A DNA stretch of 64,000 bases from Paenibacillus sp. FSL R5-0341 (GCF_037975235.1 NZ_CP150241.1:2604001-2668000); one strand, 5' to 3'; shown: positions 33,716 through 43,522, numbered from the stretch's first letter. Made by a program: numbers and translations. Notes: generated by a model not told the origin, from the letters alone.

Positions 33716-34540
33716 TCAGCTTCGTAAATAACGACTGCCCCCAAGGCGTACATATAACTGTCCGGGTAATACAGGCGTAGAACCAGCGGTCATATTATTC
33801 TGGCCGTTTTTGGCGAATCGGGATAAATAAAAGAAGTCCGGGTAGATCACCATATCCATTAAGTAGGCAGAGACCCGGCTACCTGGAAAGCGGAACTGAT
33901 TCAGGGTACGGATAATGTCTTCGCCACGTGCAATGCCAATGCCGTGTCCATAATACCAGTTCTCGCGCAGCATAATCGTATTCTCTCCCTGCCATTCAGG
34001 TGTTTCGGGAGAGACATCGGGATTTTTGAAATACAGTACATCTCCTGGAAGGGCGGTTTCACTACCGTTTTTTTCTGTCAATCGCAGGTCACTGTCATAA
34101 TGCCAGTCAAAAAGTAACAGATTTCGAAACAGAGAATTAAAGGCGTCTTCGCGTATACTTCCCAGCACGCCACCATACAGCACAATGACGGTGGCTGTTG
34201 CACATTCAAAGGCGTATAAGTGCCCATTCCTCCAGATATCCCGGATGCCATCGGCGGGGGTGACGTTCGATTTGAGCTCGAATCCACCCTCAGCATTACG
34301 ATTCCAGTAGGCAGGATTACATCTGGATTTTTCAAAGGATGCAAAACTCACCCCGCTTCGATCAAGCCCTTCTGCTGCATCCACGAGAGAGCCTCTCAAG
34401 TCCCATTCAAATCGAAGATGATCCATGGATTGGTAGACATACCTTGTTGGACGATTTTGGAGTTGCTGTAACCAATACCATTCAAAATCAGACCAGTCCG
34501 AGCGGTTCAGCTGGGCAGGTTGATTGGCGACAATGATCAT
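33716..34540 (-). CDS. tgl: Protein-glutamine gamma-glutamyltransferase (spore coat transglutaminase)
   Basis: The 274-residue protein resembles B. subtilis Tgl along its length: GVSFASFEKSRCNPAYWNRN, IRDIWRNGHLYAFECATATV with catalytic Cys113, LLFDWHYDSDL, GDVLYFKNPDVSPETPEWQGEN and YYGHGIGIARGEDII. Tgl forms epsilon-(gamma-glutamyl)lysine crosslinks in spore coat proteins, so this gene supports a spore-forming host and should be expressed in the mother cell. It is about 30 residues longer than the B. subtilis enzyme. ATG 34540 follows CGGAGGTTATGAATC. It is convergent with the IF-3 paralogue and divergent from the hybrid kinase. Confidence 0.93.
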   Translation of the reverse strand: MIIVANQPAQLNRSDWSDFEWYWLQQLQNRPTRYVYQSMDHLRFEWDLRGSLVDAAEGLDRSGVSFASFEKSRCNPAYWNRNAEGGFELKSNVTPADGIRDIWRNGHLYAFECATATVIVLYGGVLGSIREDAFNSLFRNLLLFDWHYDSDLRLTEKNGSETALPGDVLYFKNPDVSPETPEWQGENTIMLRENWYYGHGIGIARGEDIIRTLNQFRFPGSRVSAYLMDMVIYPDFFYLSRFAKNGQNNMTAGSTPVLPGQLYVRLGGSRYLRS

Positions 34541-34811
34541 GATTCATAACCTCCGTTCCTGTTCGAATATTCAACATTGTATAATCGGGAGAGCACGGGT
34601 ATTGTGTAGTATATGACGTGATGTGTTCGAATTGGTATGTACACATGAAAGTCGTCAGTATCCAAGATTATAAATGTCGATTCATGCGGGGATTTTGCCT
34701 GACCTCGTTTATAAATCATGGCATTTGGGGTAGTACTCTATAGATGAAGTTATGTTCAGGTCGATCTGTTCATACGGAATACATTCAGATTCTCATAAAG
34801 GAGGACATGTG

Positions 34812-37559
34812 GTGTCGAAATCCATTACAGAGAGCCGGTCTCTGTTCGAACAATTATATACGCACGCACCGATAGGCATTGCTGTCGCTTCGCATGTGAA
34901 TGGACGTTGGTTGCAGCTTAATCCGGCATTTTGCGAGATGCTCGCGTACAGTGAAGATGAACTAATCGATACGTCGGTCATACATATGATCTATGAAGAA
35001 GATCTGCACATGGAGGAATTCCGCAGCAAGTTCTGGGAAATGACCGATGAAACACGTCCGATGTACGAGACGGAGGTTCGTCTGAAACGAAAGGACGGCT
35101 CGCTATTATGGGCAACGATTAGAGCTTGCATTGTGAGGGATGAAACGAATGGTGAGCCATTGTATCTGTTGGTACAGGCTGCTGATATTACGAAGCAAAA
35201 GGATGCAGAGGAACGCCTTATTGTGAAGCGTAAGCAATTGGAAGAGAGCAGCCGCATCTCTCGTCTGCTGGCAGAGTCTTCCCTTGACCTCATTGTCATT
35301 CATCAAGCTGATCCTGATCGTACATTTAAATATGTATCAAATGCATGTAAAAGCATGTTGGGCTATGAGCCAGAGGAAATTATAGGTAAGCCGGGAATAC
35401 TCGTTATCTATCCGGATGATGTACCTATGGTCGATGCCTACGTGGAAGAGCAGAGGCAGGGTCTGGCTCCTAAACGGATCAGTTATCGTCTTTTGCATAA
35501 GGATGGATCTACGGTGTGGGCAGATACCATTACACATTATGTGTATGACGATGCAGGTGAACTGATAGAGATCGTCGCGGTAACCCGTGATATTTCAGCC
35601 AGTCAGCAACAACAGTTAAGCCTGCAGGAGTACAGATCGTTATTTGACTGTAACCCGCTAGGAGTTGCTTCTCTGGATTTGGAAGGCAATCTGTTAAAGG
35701 CCAATGTAGGTCAGGAACAATTGACAGGACACACCAAGGACGAACTGCTGAGTCGGCCTTTTGATCACCTCGTCGATCCTATGGATCTGGAGAAGACTCG
35801 TCATCATTTTGAGGAAACGGTGAAGGGCACTGCACAGAGCTACGAGATCGGTTTGATTCACAAAAATGGGCAGCGAATTGAGACGAGCGTGATTAATGTA
35901 CCCATTATCCTTGAGGACAAAGTCGTTGGGGTCTACGGGATCACCAGTGACATCACAGAGTCCAAACGTTACGTCGAGGAAATTGAAAATCTCAGTTATG
36001 AACGGGCACTGATTCTGAATGGCATGTCTGAAGGTGTGATTGGACTGGACCTGAATGGGAATCTGAACTTTGCCAATCCGGCCGCCGCGGAGATCATCAA
36101 CTTCTGCCCAAGTGAAATGAATGGCAAAGCGCTCGAACAGTTGATGATCCAGATGCAAAGCGAAGGCATCCCTTATCCATCCAAGGATACACCGATTCTA
36201 CAGGCTGTACGTGAGGGACGAAGTCTACCGCGTACTGAATCTCTTTTCTGGAGACCAGATGGGTCCAGTTTCCTGGCTGAGTTCCAATTGAAGCCGATTA
36301 TGGATCAGGGGAGAACCCGTGGAGCCGTTCTGGTTTTCCGTGATATGACATCCGTGAAGGATATTATTCGTGCAAAGGAAGCAGCAGAGCATGCGGACCG
36401 TGCGAAGTCTGAGTTTCTCGCCATTATGAGTCATGAGCTTCGTACGCCATTGAACGGTATTATGGGCATGGCTCATCTGTTGATGGAAACTGAGCTGGAT
36501 GAGGAACAGAAAGGGTTTGCGGAAATCATCATTGACAGCGGTGAGTCTCTTTTGTACATTTTGAATGAAATTCTGGATTTCAGCAAAATCGAGGCAGGCA
36601 AAATGGATCTGGAGCGCACACCAGTAGATATTAAGGCGATGCTGGGTAGTGTGATTGAGCTGTTTGCACTGAAAGCCTCCGAGAAAAATATTGAACTCTA
36701 CTGTGAAATGTCAGATCTCATTCCTGAACGTGTTCGAGGGGATGAGACGCGGATCCGTCAGGTATTGATTAATCTGGTAGGTAACGCCGTTAAATTCACA
36801 GAGCAGGGTCGTATTACAGTGAAGGTAGGCGTTGATTTCTCAGAGGAGTATGGTCAGGATCACCTGATGTTGATCTTTAAGGTCCAAGATACAGGAATCG
36901 GGATTCCAATGGAGAAACAGCATCAATTGTTCCAATCCTTCTCACAGCTTGATCCGGCCATCAATCGCAAGTTTGGCGGGACAGGTCTGGGACTAGCAAT
37001 CAGCAAGAAACTGGTGGAATTAATGGGCGGAGCAATTGGCGTCCAGAGTGAGATTGGCGAGGGAGCAGAATTTCAGTTCACCCTGGTGCTTGAACGATGG
37101 CTCGATGAAAGTAGTGACCCGATCGAAATCGCCGGGAATGATGAACTGCAATTGGATCGAGCAAGTCTTGCGCATGACATCAAAATTTTGATTGCTGAAG
37201 ATCAGGCGGTCAATAGTCATCTGCTGGAGGAAATGCTGCGTAAATTTGGCGGGGTATGTGATATTGTTGAAAATGGTGCGCAAGCCGTAGAGTCATTGAA
37301 TAATGTACAATATGACCTGGTGTTCATGGATATTCAAATGCCGATTATGGATGGCATTGAGGCGACCTGCAAAATCAGGCAGACTCATCCGGAGATCCCG
37401 GTCATCGCAGCAATAACAGCCTTTGCAGGCGCAAGTGACCGTGAGGAGTGTCTGAAATGCGGAATGCAGGATTTTATCAGCAAACCGTTCCATTCCACAG
37501 AGATTAGCCGTGTGCTGAATACATGGGTCCCATACATCCGCTCTCAAAGGGTAAAGTAA
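34812..37559 (+). CDS. Hybrid histidine kinase with four PAS domains and a C-terminal receiver
   Basis: The start is GTG 34812 (or adjacent GTG 34809) after AAAGGAGG; the ATG at 34752 lacks a ribosome site. The protein of about 915 residues has four PAS domains (about 10-120, 140-265, 270-385 and 390-505; each with the NPAF/NACK/NVGQ-type core), a HisKA domain (MSHELRTPLNG, His near 540), HATPase (NLVGNAVKFTEQ, DTGIGIPM, GGTGLGLAISKKL) and a receiver (ILIAEDQAVNSHLL; phosphoacceptor Asp near 840 in VFMDIQMPIMDG). No transmembrane helix is visible, so it senses an intracellular signal, possibly redox or light through PAS. No output regulator is adjacent. Confidence 0.92.
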   Translation: MSKSITESRSLFEQLYTHAPIGIAVASHVNGRWLQLNPAFCEMLAYSEDELIDTSVIHMIYEEDLHMEEFRSKFWEMTDETRPMYETEVRLKRKDGSLLWATIRACIVRDETNGEPLYLLVQAADITKQKDAEERLIVKRKQLEESSRISRLLAESSLDLIVIHQADPDRTFKYVSNACKSMLGYEPEEIIGKPGILVIYPDDVPMVDAYVEEQRQGLAPKRISYRLLHKDGSTVWADTITHYVYDDAGELIEIVAVTRDISASQQQQLSLQEYRSLFDCNPLGVASLDLEGNLLKANVGQEQLTGHTKDELLSRPFDHLVDPMDLEKTRHHFEETVKGTAQSYEIGLIHKNGQRIETSVINVPIILEDKVVGVYGITSDITESKRYVEEIENLSYERALILNGMSEGVIGLDLNGNLNFANPAAAEIINFCPSEMNGKALEQLMIQMQSEGIPYPSKDTPILQAVREGRSLPRTESLFWRPDGSSFLAEFQLKPIMDQGRTRGAVLVFRDMTSVKDIIRAKEAAEHADRAKSEFLAIMSHELRTPLNGIMGMAHLLMETELDEEQKGFAEIIIDSGESLLYILNEILDFSKIEAGKMDLERTPVDIKAMLGSVIELFALKASEKNIELYCEMSDLIPERVRGDETRIRQVLINLVGNAVKFTEQGRITVKVGVDFSEEYGQDHLMLIFKVQDTGIGIPMEKQHQLFQSFSQLDPAINRKFGGTGLGLAISKKLVELMGGAIGVQSEIGEGAEFQFTLVLERWLDESSDPIEIAGNDELQLDRASLAHDIKILIAEDQAVNSHLLEEMLRKFGGVCDIVENGAQAVESLNNVQYDLVFMDIQMPIMDGIEATCKIRQTHPEIPVIAAITAFAGASDREECLKCGMQDFISKPFHSTEISRVLNTWVPYIRSQRVK

Positions 37560-37565
37560 CGGAAA

Positions 37566-37602
37566 AATAACCTGCGCCTTGAGAATCAAGGTGCAGGTTA
37601 TT
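37566..37602. terminator. Bidirectional terminator after the hybrid kinase
   Basis: AATAACCTGCGCCTTGA (37566-37582) pairs with TCAAGGTGCAGGTTATT (37586-37602), one mismatch in 17, three-base loop. Confidence 0.85.
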
Positions 37603-37642
37603 CTGTCATTCAGTCCAATTCATAGGCTCCTGATCACAAGGA

Positions 37643-37855
37643 TCAGGACCATCCTCCGATTAACCCGGAGAGGGTTACGCATTCGTCATCTTCCAATTCT
37701 GCAATCAGAGTGAGTTCTTCGTTGTCTTGTGGATCAACGGAGAATAATTCACGGCGTCCGTCTTCGTGTACAATAATGACTAACTGATTGCCGCCCTTTG
37801 TATCAAACTGGTACTTAACTCCAATACCAGGTAGTGGGCATTCCCGGATATTCAT
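37643..37855 (-). CDS. Short KhtT-like protein, N-terminal domain only
   Basis: ATG 37855 follows AGAGGTGACAGGTTTC. The 70-residue product reads like the N-terminal domain of KhtT, the regulatory subunit of K+/H+ antiporters (IRECPLPGIGVKYQFDTK, VIIVHEDGRRELF, ELEDDECVTLSGLIGG). The family normally has about 160 residues with a C-terminal RCK_C domain, which is missing here. The stop codon lies inside a perfect 8-bp hairpin (TCCTGATC/GATCAGGA, 37628-37648). No antiporter gene is adjacent. It may be a truncated remnant or a stand-alone small domain; its regular codons and good ribosome site favour expression. Confidence 0.7.
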   Translation of the reverse strand: MNIRECPLPGIGVKYQFDTKGGNQLVIIVHEDGRRELFSVDPQDNEELTLIAELEDDECVTLSGLIGGWS

Positions 37856-37975
37856 GAAACCTGTCACCTCTTTAGCTTTTGCTTAATTAAAAATCTAACC
37901 GTTCACACAGTACGGATGTATTCTACTATCCATAACACCGTTTGGCAAGTCACAAATAAAATTGTTTTGATGAAA

Positions 37976-38731
37976 TTAACGTTTTCCGCGATGTGGTCGT
38001 GCACTTTGGCGCTGTCTGGCCCGTCTGCGGCGAACGAAAATCCAGATGAGCAGCGCAACGATTAACAATAAGCCAAGGACTGCCACAATGATAATATTCC
38101 GGATATTGGGAACCTGTACAGTCAGATCTAGCTTATTCATCTGGAGTGGTGAAACGTGCCAAATGAGCGTTTTTCCACCATCCTCAACCTGGTCCGCGTT
38201 GGAATCGGCTGCCTTGATGGGCAAAGACAACTTGAAGTCAAAGTTAACATCTTTTAACAAGAGATTCTTTAGAAAGCTAGGCACCTTGTTAATCTGATTT
38301 TTGATCTCACCATCCGGCATGGACTCCATCAGATCGGCTTCTGCTGTGATATGCATTTTGGAAGTGAAGAAGCCGGCTGTAGTGAATTGTTCGACCTGAA
38401 TACCTTGTGGTAACTTGGACGTATCAAAGCTGGTCGTATTGTTTTTTTCATAATGGGTTGTCGCTGTGAGTTGCTTCTGATCTCCCTGTTCCGAAACCTC
38501 TGCCTGGAAATTATTTCGATTCAATGCATCTGCGATCAGAGGCATGAGATTGTCTTGTCCGATCTTTCCAAGGGCAGAGTTGGTTACATTAAGATTAAGA
38601 TCCAGATCCGTTGATCCATCCATATTCACCGTTAGATGCGCTTCTCCATCCGCACAGGCGGATAAAACAGATAACATAAGGACTAGTAAAACAGTAAGCA
38701 TTAGCTGACGTAAAGGGATGCGAGTCGACAT
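37976..38731 (-). CDS. Membrane-anchored lipoprotein, DUF3153-like
   Basis: ATG 38731 follows AGAAAGGTTGAAAGAC; longer in-frame starts have no ribosome site. The 251-residue protein has a lipoprotein signal with lipobox LSAC (Cys26), an extracellular region of about 180 residues (LTVNMDGSTDLDLNLNV, repeated beta-strand pattern) and a C-terminal membrane helix (IIIVAVLGLLLIVALLIWIF) followed by an Arg-rich cytoplasmic tail. The layout resembles DUF3153-type proteins; the role is unknown. Being anchored at both ends is unusual for a lipoprotein but typical of this group. Confidence 0.8.
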   Translation of the reverse strand: MSTRIPLRQLMLTVLLVLMLSVLSACADGEAHLTVNMDGSTDLDLNLNVTNSALGKIGQDNLMPLIADALNRNNFQAEVSEQGDQKQLTATTHYEKNNTTSFDTSKLPQGIQVEQFTTAGFFTSKMHITAEADLMESMPDGEIKNQINKVPSFLKNLLLKDVNFDFKLSLPIKAADSNADQVEDGGKTLIWHVSPLQMNKLDLTVQVPNIRNIIIVAVLGLLLIVALLIWIFVRRRRARQRQSARPHRGKR

Positions 38732-38980
38732 GTCTTTCAACCTTTCTGTGTAAATATCCAAATTCCAATTCATAGAAGTATAGTATACACTGTAAGCATG
38801 GCGGATGAAACTTTGAACCGTGCAACGAGATAAGCATGATACCATGTGAATGTGGGAATAATTGATTTATTAAAATTAAAGATTTCGTATTTTTGTCAAT
38901 GTTCGGTCAATTCAAATGGGGCTTCACCGTGTACACTAGTAGTAGTGTGATGAATATACGGAAGCAGGGAGGTTACATTC

Positions 38981-39073
38981 ATGACATATATCATTATTAT
39001 GGCTGTTATTATGGTCGTGGGCATGGTCGGAATGGGCTGGTTCTATCAGATTATGGATAAAGACCAAAGCTAG
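38981..39073 (+). CDS. 30-residue membrane peptide
   Basis: ATG 38981 is preceded by a strong GGGAGGTTACATTC. The peptide is one hydrophobic helix rich in Met, Ile, Val and Gly (starts MTYIIIMAVIMVVGMVGMGW) and ends in the charged tail YQIMDKDQS. This is the pattern of small membrane proteins that modulate larger complexes. No family is recognised. It stands alone upstream of the M3 peptidase; a weak hairpin at 39093-39143 may end its transcript. Confidence 0.6.
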   Translation: MTYIIIMAVIMVVGMVGMGWFYQIMDKDQS

Positions 39074-39335
39074 TATTCATTAATTGTGGAAATGAAGAGA
39101 CAAGCCTATAAGCTGGCTTCGCTAATGCGAGGCGGGCTTATTTGTGTGGCAAAGCATTTTAAGTATGACCTTACATTAGCACGTAATATATATAACTAGT
39201 CATGTTGCACAATTTGACCGATGGACAAATATTTTTCGTAAAGATGGGATTTTTTAGCTGCTCTTTTGTATAATAGGGGATAGTTTAAATCGGGATATTC
39301 CCGAAATTCTGCCAAACAGGAAAGGGTGTACATAA

Positions 39336-41030
39336 ATGAAATTTGGTGAGTATACGTATACACGTCCCGATCTGGAACACATCAAGACATCTTTCCGTGA
39401 GCTGCTGAGCGGTTTCGAAGCTGCGGCAACGGTTGAAGAACAAAGCGGATTCATGGATCAGATTAACGCGCTGCGCAGTGATTTTGAGACGCAAGCCCAA
39501 TTGGTCTACATCCGTCATTCCATTGATACGAATGATGAGTTTTACAAGGCGGAGAACGAATTTCTGGATGAGAACGCACCAATTGTGCAGGAATACATTA
39601 CGGATTTTTACCGCGCACTGGTTAACTCCAAATTCCGCAATGAGTTGGAACAAAAATGGGGTTCACAGCTGTTCCAACTGGCAGATCTTTCATTGAAAAC
39701 ATTCAGCCCGGAAATTATTGAAGAACTCCAGAAGGAGAACAAACTTTCCACAGAATACAATCAATTGATCGCTTCGGCCAAAATTCCGTTTGAAGGTGAA
39801 GAGCGCACATTGCCACAGCTTCATCCATTTGAACTGTCCACGGATCGCTCCATGCGTGAGCGTGCTTCGGAAGCCAGATATACGTTCATGGCTGAGCATG
39901 AGGCTGAATTCGATCGTATTTACGACGAACTGGTTAAAGTACGTACACAGATCGCGAAGAAACTGGGATATCCAAGCTATGTGGAACTCGGCTATGACCG
40001 CATGAACCGTACGGATTACAATGCCGAGATGGTAGCCAACTTCCGTGCACAAGTTCGCGATTATATCGTGCCTGTAGCGACCAAGCTCAGAGAGCGCCAG
40101 CGTAATCGGATTGATGTGGAGACGTTATATTATTACGATCAGGGCTTCAGCTTCAAGACGGGTAACCCGACTCCGAAGGGTGACGCGGACTGGATTATCG
40201 ATAATGGTAAAAAAATGTACGCTGAATTATCACCAGAGACGGATGCATTTTTCCAGATGATGACCGAAAACGAGCTTATGGATCTGGTAAGCAAAAAAGG
40301 TAAACAGGGCGGCGGATATTGTACGTTCCTGAACGATTACAAAGTGCCGTTTATTTTCTCCAACTTCAACGGTACATCGGGTGATATTGATGTATTGACG
40401 CATGAAGCAGGTCATGCTTTCCAGGTGTATGAAAGTCGTGATTTTGCAGTGCCTGAATACAATTGGCCGACGTATGAATCGGCTGAGATTCATTCCATGA
40501 GCATGGAGTTCTTCACATGGCCGTGGATGAACCTGTTCTTCAAGGAAGATACGGACAAGTACAAGTTTGATCACCTGTCTTCCGGTCTGTTGTTCATTCC
40601 GTATGGCGTAGCCGTGGATGAATTCCAGCATTTTGTATATGCGAATCCGGAAGCTACACCAGCGGAACGCAAACAGGCATGGCGCAACATTGAGAAGACC
40701 TATCTGCCACATATTAATTACAAAGATAATGCGTATTTGGAGCAAGGTGGTTTCTGGCATAAGCAGGGCCACATCTTCTCATCGCCGTTCTACTACATTG
40801 ACTATACGTTAGCACAAATTTGTGCTTTCCAGTTCTGGAAACGTAGCAACGAAGACATGAAGTCCGCATGGGCTGACTATCTGACATTGTGCAAAGCCGG
40901 GGGAAGCCTATCCTTCACTGGTTTGGTTGAACTGGCTGGATTGAACTCTCCATTTGAGGATGGCTGTGTATCCTCCGTAATTGGGGATATTGAGGCATGG
41001 CTTGACGGCGTGAACGATAAGGCACTGTAA
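39336..41030 (+). CDS. M3 family oligoendopeptidase (PepF-like)
   Basis: The 564-residue cytoplasmic protein is a zinc metallopeptidase of family M3: helical N-terminal half, then the zinc motif HEAGH at residues 356-360 (DVLTHEAGHAFQVYESR) with the third ligand in YESAEIHSMSMEFF. Further features are GGGYCTFLNDYKVPFIFSNF and a C-terminal Tyr-rich substrate loop (GHIFSSPFYYIDYTLAQI). It cleaves short peptides. ATG 39336 follows AGGAAAGGGTGTACATAA. Length is normal for the group. It is transcribed alone and has a terminator at 41108. Confidence 0.94.
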   Translation: MKFGEYTYTRPDLEHIKTSFRELLSGFEAAATVEEQSGFMDQINALRSDFETQAQLVYIRHSIDTNDEFYKAENEFLDENAPIVQEYITDFYRALVNSKFRNELEQKWGSQLFQLADLSLKTFSPEIIEELQKENKLSTEYNQLIASAKIPFEGEERTLPQLHPFELSTDRSMRERASEARYTFMAEHEAEFDRIYDELVKVRTQIAKKLGYPSYVELGYDRMNRTDYNAEMVANFRAQVRDYIVPVATKLRERQRNRIDVETLYYYDQGFSFKTGNPTPKGDADWIIDNGKKMYAELSPETDAFFQMMTENELMDLVSKKGKQGGGYCTFLNDYKVPFIFSNFNGTSGDIDVLTHEAGHAFQVYESRDFAVPEYNWPTYESAEIHSMSMEFFTWPWMNLFFKEDTDKYKFDHLSSGLLFIPYGVAVDEFQHFVYANPEATPAERKQAWRNIEKTYLPHINYKDNAYLEQGGFWHKQGHIFSSPFYYIDYTLAQICAFQFWKRSNEDMKSAWADYLTLCKAGGSLSFTGLVELAGLNSPFEDGCVSSVIGDIEAWLDGVNDKAL

Positions 41031-41107
41031 GCCATCGTAGATAGCTTTTAGTGAAAGCATCTTCCATCATAGAATAAGTAGTGGGGGAGCTTTGAAATTG
41101 ATAAGTT

Positions 41108-41147
41108 AGACGGCTTGGAGACCTGCGGGTGTCTGAGTCGTCTTTTT
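41108..41147 (+). terminator. Terminator after the M3 peptidase
   Basis: AGACGGCT..AGAC pairs with GTCT..GTCGTCT, followed by five Ts. Confidence 0.75.
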
Positions 41148-41194
41148 CATTGCGGGTAAAATAATGAAAAAAAACGAAAGTTAGGTGCTCCTAA

Positions 41195-42031
41195 GTGAAG
41201 AAAATGTTATTTGTAACAGACCTTTACTATCCAGCTAAAGGCAGAAACTATTATGAGGAAGACTTATATCTCACTTCCCAACTTAGAGAAGAGTTTGACT
41301 TGATTATTTGCCATCCGGAGGATATGGAGAGCTTCGAGGATGTTGTCGATTTAATTGTCTTTCGAAATGCAGGTCCTGTTGCCAATTTTAAAGAAAAGTA
41401 TCAAGCTTTTCGTAAGAGAATAGTAGACAAGCAACTAAATACTTACAATTCATTTAATGGTAAAGCAGATATGAATGGAAAAGAGTATTTGTTGGAATTA
41501 ACAAATGTGAATTTCCCGGTTATACCCACGATAGATTCCGTTGAAAATGTTAAATTTCTACCTGAGGTAGAACACTTCATTGTCAAACCAAAAGATGGGG
41601 CTGATTCCATTGGCATGAAGCGAATTACTAAAGAAGAACTTCCTAATGAGATTGATAATGAACAGCATAGTATTCTGGTGCAACCGTTTATTCCTTTTGA
41701 ATACGAGGTTTCCTTTTACTTCATTGACAAGGACTATCAATACGCATTGTATGCACCGGATAAAGATAAGCGTTGGGAATTGAAAGAATATACACCTACT
41801 GAACAAGATTTATCTTTTGCTCAAAAATTTATTGATTGGAATAACATTGACTATGGTATTCAACGTGTGGATGCGTGTCGAACATCATCAGGAGAACTAC
41901 TATTAGTTGAACTGGAGGACTTGAATCCTTATCTGTCTCTGTTGGAGCTTTCTCCTAAAACTCGCGCCGAGTTTATTCAAAACATGAAGGAATCTTTAAT
42001 AAATGCCCTGAGTCTTAATTATTTGGGATAA
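41195..42031 (+). CDS. ATP-grasp domain protein (glutathione synthetase/RimK-like)
   Basis: The start is GTG 41195 or ATG 41204; TAGGTG is the only nearby ribosome site. The 278-residue protein has an N-terminal Rossmann-like part (MLFVTDLYYPAKGRNYYEED; DLIVFRNAGPV) and an ATP-grasp region with HFIVKPKDGADSIGMKRI, ILVQPFIPFEYEVSFYFI and the metal-binding LLLVELEDLNPYLSLLEL. ATP-grasp enzymes ligate a carboxylate to an amine or thiol; the substrates here are unknown. AT-rich codon use differs from neighbouring genes, suggesting horizontal transfer. A short ORF follows after 26 bases. Confidence 0.82.
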   Translation: MKKMLFVTDLYYPAKGRNYYEEDLYLTSQLREEFDLIICHPEDMESFEDVVDLIVFRNAGPVANFKEKYQAFRKRIVDKQLNTYNSFNGKADMNGKEYLLELTNVNFPVIPTIDSVENVKFLPEVEHFIVKPKDGADSIGMKRITKEELPNEIDNEQHSILVQPFIPFEYEVSFYFIDKDYQYALYAPDKDKRWELKEYTPTEQDLSFAQKFIDWNNIDYGIQRVDACRTSSGELLLVELEDLNPYLSLLELSPKTRAEFIQNMKESLINALSLNYLG

Positions 42032-42057
42032 ACGCGTATCATTCAGTTGGTGACGGA

Positions 42058-42294
42058 TTGATTAGACTAAAGGAAGACCTTAGGTTGAATTGTTTTAGTT
42101 CAATTAGAGATGAGATTGATTTGTATCTTAATGAGAAGAATAACAAGAAACACTTGCAAAAGCCCATCTTCCTAAATAAGATCATTCAATCGTTATCTAT
42201 TGCCAGGTTACTTGATCGTAAACTCTGCGGTGGAGCTCGGCGCACTGAAACTTTTGGAGAAATGATGCAACGACTTCTACTAGAAATAGAATGA
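42058..42294 (+). CDS. Possible small protein, 78 residues
   Basis: A TTG at 42058 with GGTGACGGA just before it could start a basic, helical 78-residue protein (LKEDLRLNCFSSIRDEIDLYL, SLSIARLLDRKLCGGARR). It starts 26 bases after the ATP-grasp gene, matches its AT-rich composition and is followed by a strong terminator, which fits a two-gene transcript. No family is recognised; the ribosome site is imperfect. Confidence 0.4.
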   Translation: MIRLKEDLRLNCFSSIRDEIDLYLNEKNNKKHLQKPIFLNKIIQSLSIARLLDRKLCGGARRTETFGEMMQRLLLEIE

Positions 42295-42334
42295 GCATTC
42301 CTGAAGTGTTATTTAATATGGTGAGCAGAGACGT

Positions 42335-42383
42335 ACAAAAAATAGCTTGCAATCCGTTAAAGGATTTCAAGCTACTTTTTTGT
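42335..42383. terminator. Bidirectional terminator before the aldo/keto reductase
   Basis: AAAAAATAGCTTG.AATCC pairs with GGATT.CAAGCTA.TTTTTT across GTTAAA, flanked by A and T runs on both sides. Confidence 0.88.
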
Positions 42384-42526
42384 GCGTTCCATCAATTGGT
42401 GAGGGCATTTTCTATCGGTCGAATGATTGCAGATACATTCAAGGGTATTCCCGCAAAGATACTTTTTGTCCTTTCAGCGTGATCTTAGGAGCTGTACTTT
42501 AGCACGTAGATTACTGAAAAGCATTA

Positions 42527-43522
42527 TCAATCTCTTGTGAAAATTTCCATCATTGAGGCAGGATATCGACTACCAGCTGATCCGTGTGGGAGGATTTCTT
42601 TAATTCGTTGAAGATCAGCCTCTGTAAGATTGACGTTAGCAGCAGCAACGTTTTGCTCAACCCGCTTAGCACTTCGTGTACCCGGAATCGGGACAATATC
42701 TTCTCCCTGGGCAAGAAGCCAAGCTAGTGCCAATTCGGCTACAGAAATACCTTTGGTAGAAGCCAGTTCATTAAGTTGTTCCGTTGCTCGTAGATTATAG
42801 ATATAGTTTTCACCTTGCCAACGATCGTCGTGACGACGCATATCGTCTTCGGCGTACTCTTGAGCCGGTTTAACAGCACCTGTCAGGAACCCTCTGCCTA
42901 AAGGAGAGTAAGGCACTAAACCTATACCCAGTTCATTCAAAGTCGTGCGTATATCGTTGTCCTCAATCTCACGCTCAAATATGGAGTATTCAGTCTGAAG
43001 CATAGAAACCGGGGTAACCGCATGAGCTTTACGAATCGTTTTTGAACCCGTATTACTCAAACCGAAATATTTAACTTTGCCTTCTTGAATAAGCTCTCCA
43101 ACGACTCCAGCTACTTCCTCGATCGGAACATCGGGATCTGGGATATGCTGATAGAAAACATCAATGTAATCCGTTTGCAGATAGCGAAGGCTGTTTTCTG
43201 CTACTTTACGAATATTTTCTGGACGGCTATTAAAACGTGATCCAATTGGATCGGCTGTCATGTCAAATCCAAACTTGGTAGCTAGTACTACCTTGTCACG
43301 AAAATCCTTTACAGCTTTACCTAGCAACTGTTCATTGTGACCAGTTCCATATCCGTATAATTCTGCTGTATCAAAGAAATTAACTCCAAGCTCATAAGCT
43401 CGAAGAATAGTTGCTATTGCTTCATCTTCATTGGAAGGACCGTATGCCATTGACATCCCCATAGTACCCAAACCAATAGAAGAGACTTTTAAACCTTGTT
43501 GACCAAGACTTCGAGTTTGCAT
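42527..43522 (-). CDS. Aldo/keto reductase
   Basis: ATG 43522 follows TTAAGGAGGAACAAAA. The 331-residue TIM-barrel protein has the family's catalytic set: SSIGLGTMGMS, FFDTAELYGYG (Asp and Tyr), VVLATKFGF (Lys), VFYQHIPDPDVP (His) and the NADPH site at VPIPGTRSAKRVEQN. It reduces aldehydes or ketones in the cytoplasm. It is divergent from a TetR regulator, a standard arrangement in which the regulator represses the reductase until an inducer such as an electrophile binds. Confidence 0.94.
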   Translation of the reverse strand: MQTRSLGQQGLKVSSIGLGTMGMSMAYGPSNEDEAIATILRAYELGVNFFDTAELYGYGTGHNEQLLGKAVKDFRDKVVLATKFGFDMTADPIGSRFNSRPENIRKVAENSLRYLQTDYIDVFYQHIPDPDVPIEEVAGVVGELIQEGKVKYFGLSNTGSKTIRKAHAVTPVSMLQTEYSIFEREIEDNDIRTTLNELGIGLVPYSPLGRGFLTGAVKPAQEYAEDDMRRHDDRWQGENYIYNLRATEQLNELASTKGISVAELALAWLLAQGEDIVPIPGTRSAKRVEQNVAAANVNLTEADLQRIKEILPHGSAGSRYPASMMEIFTRD

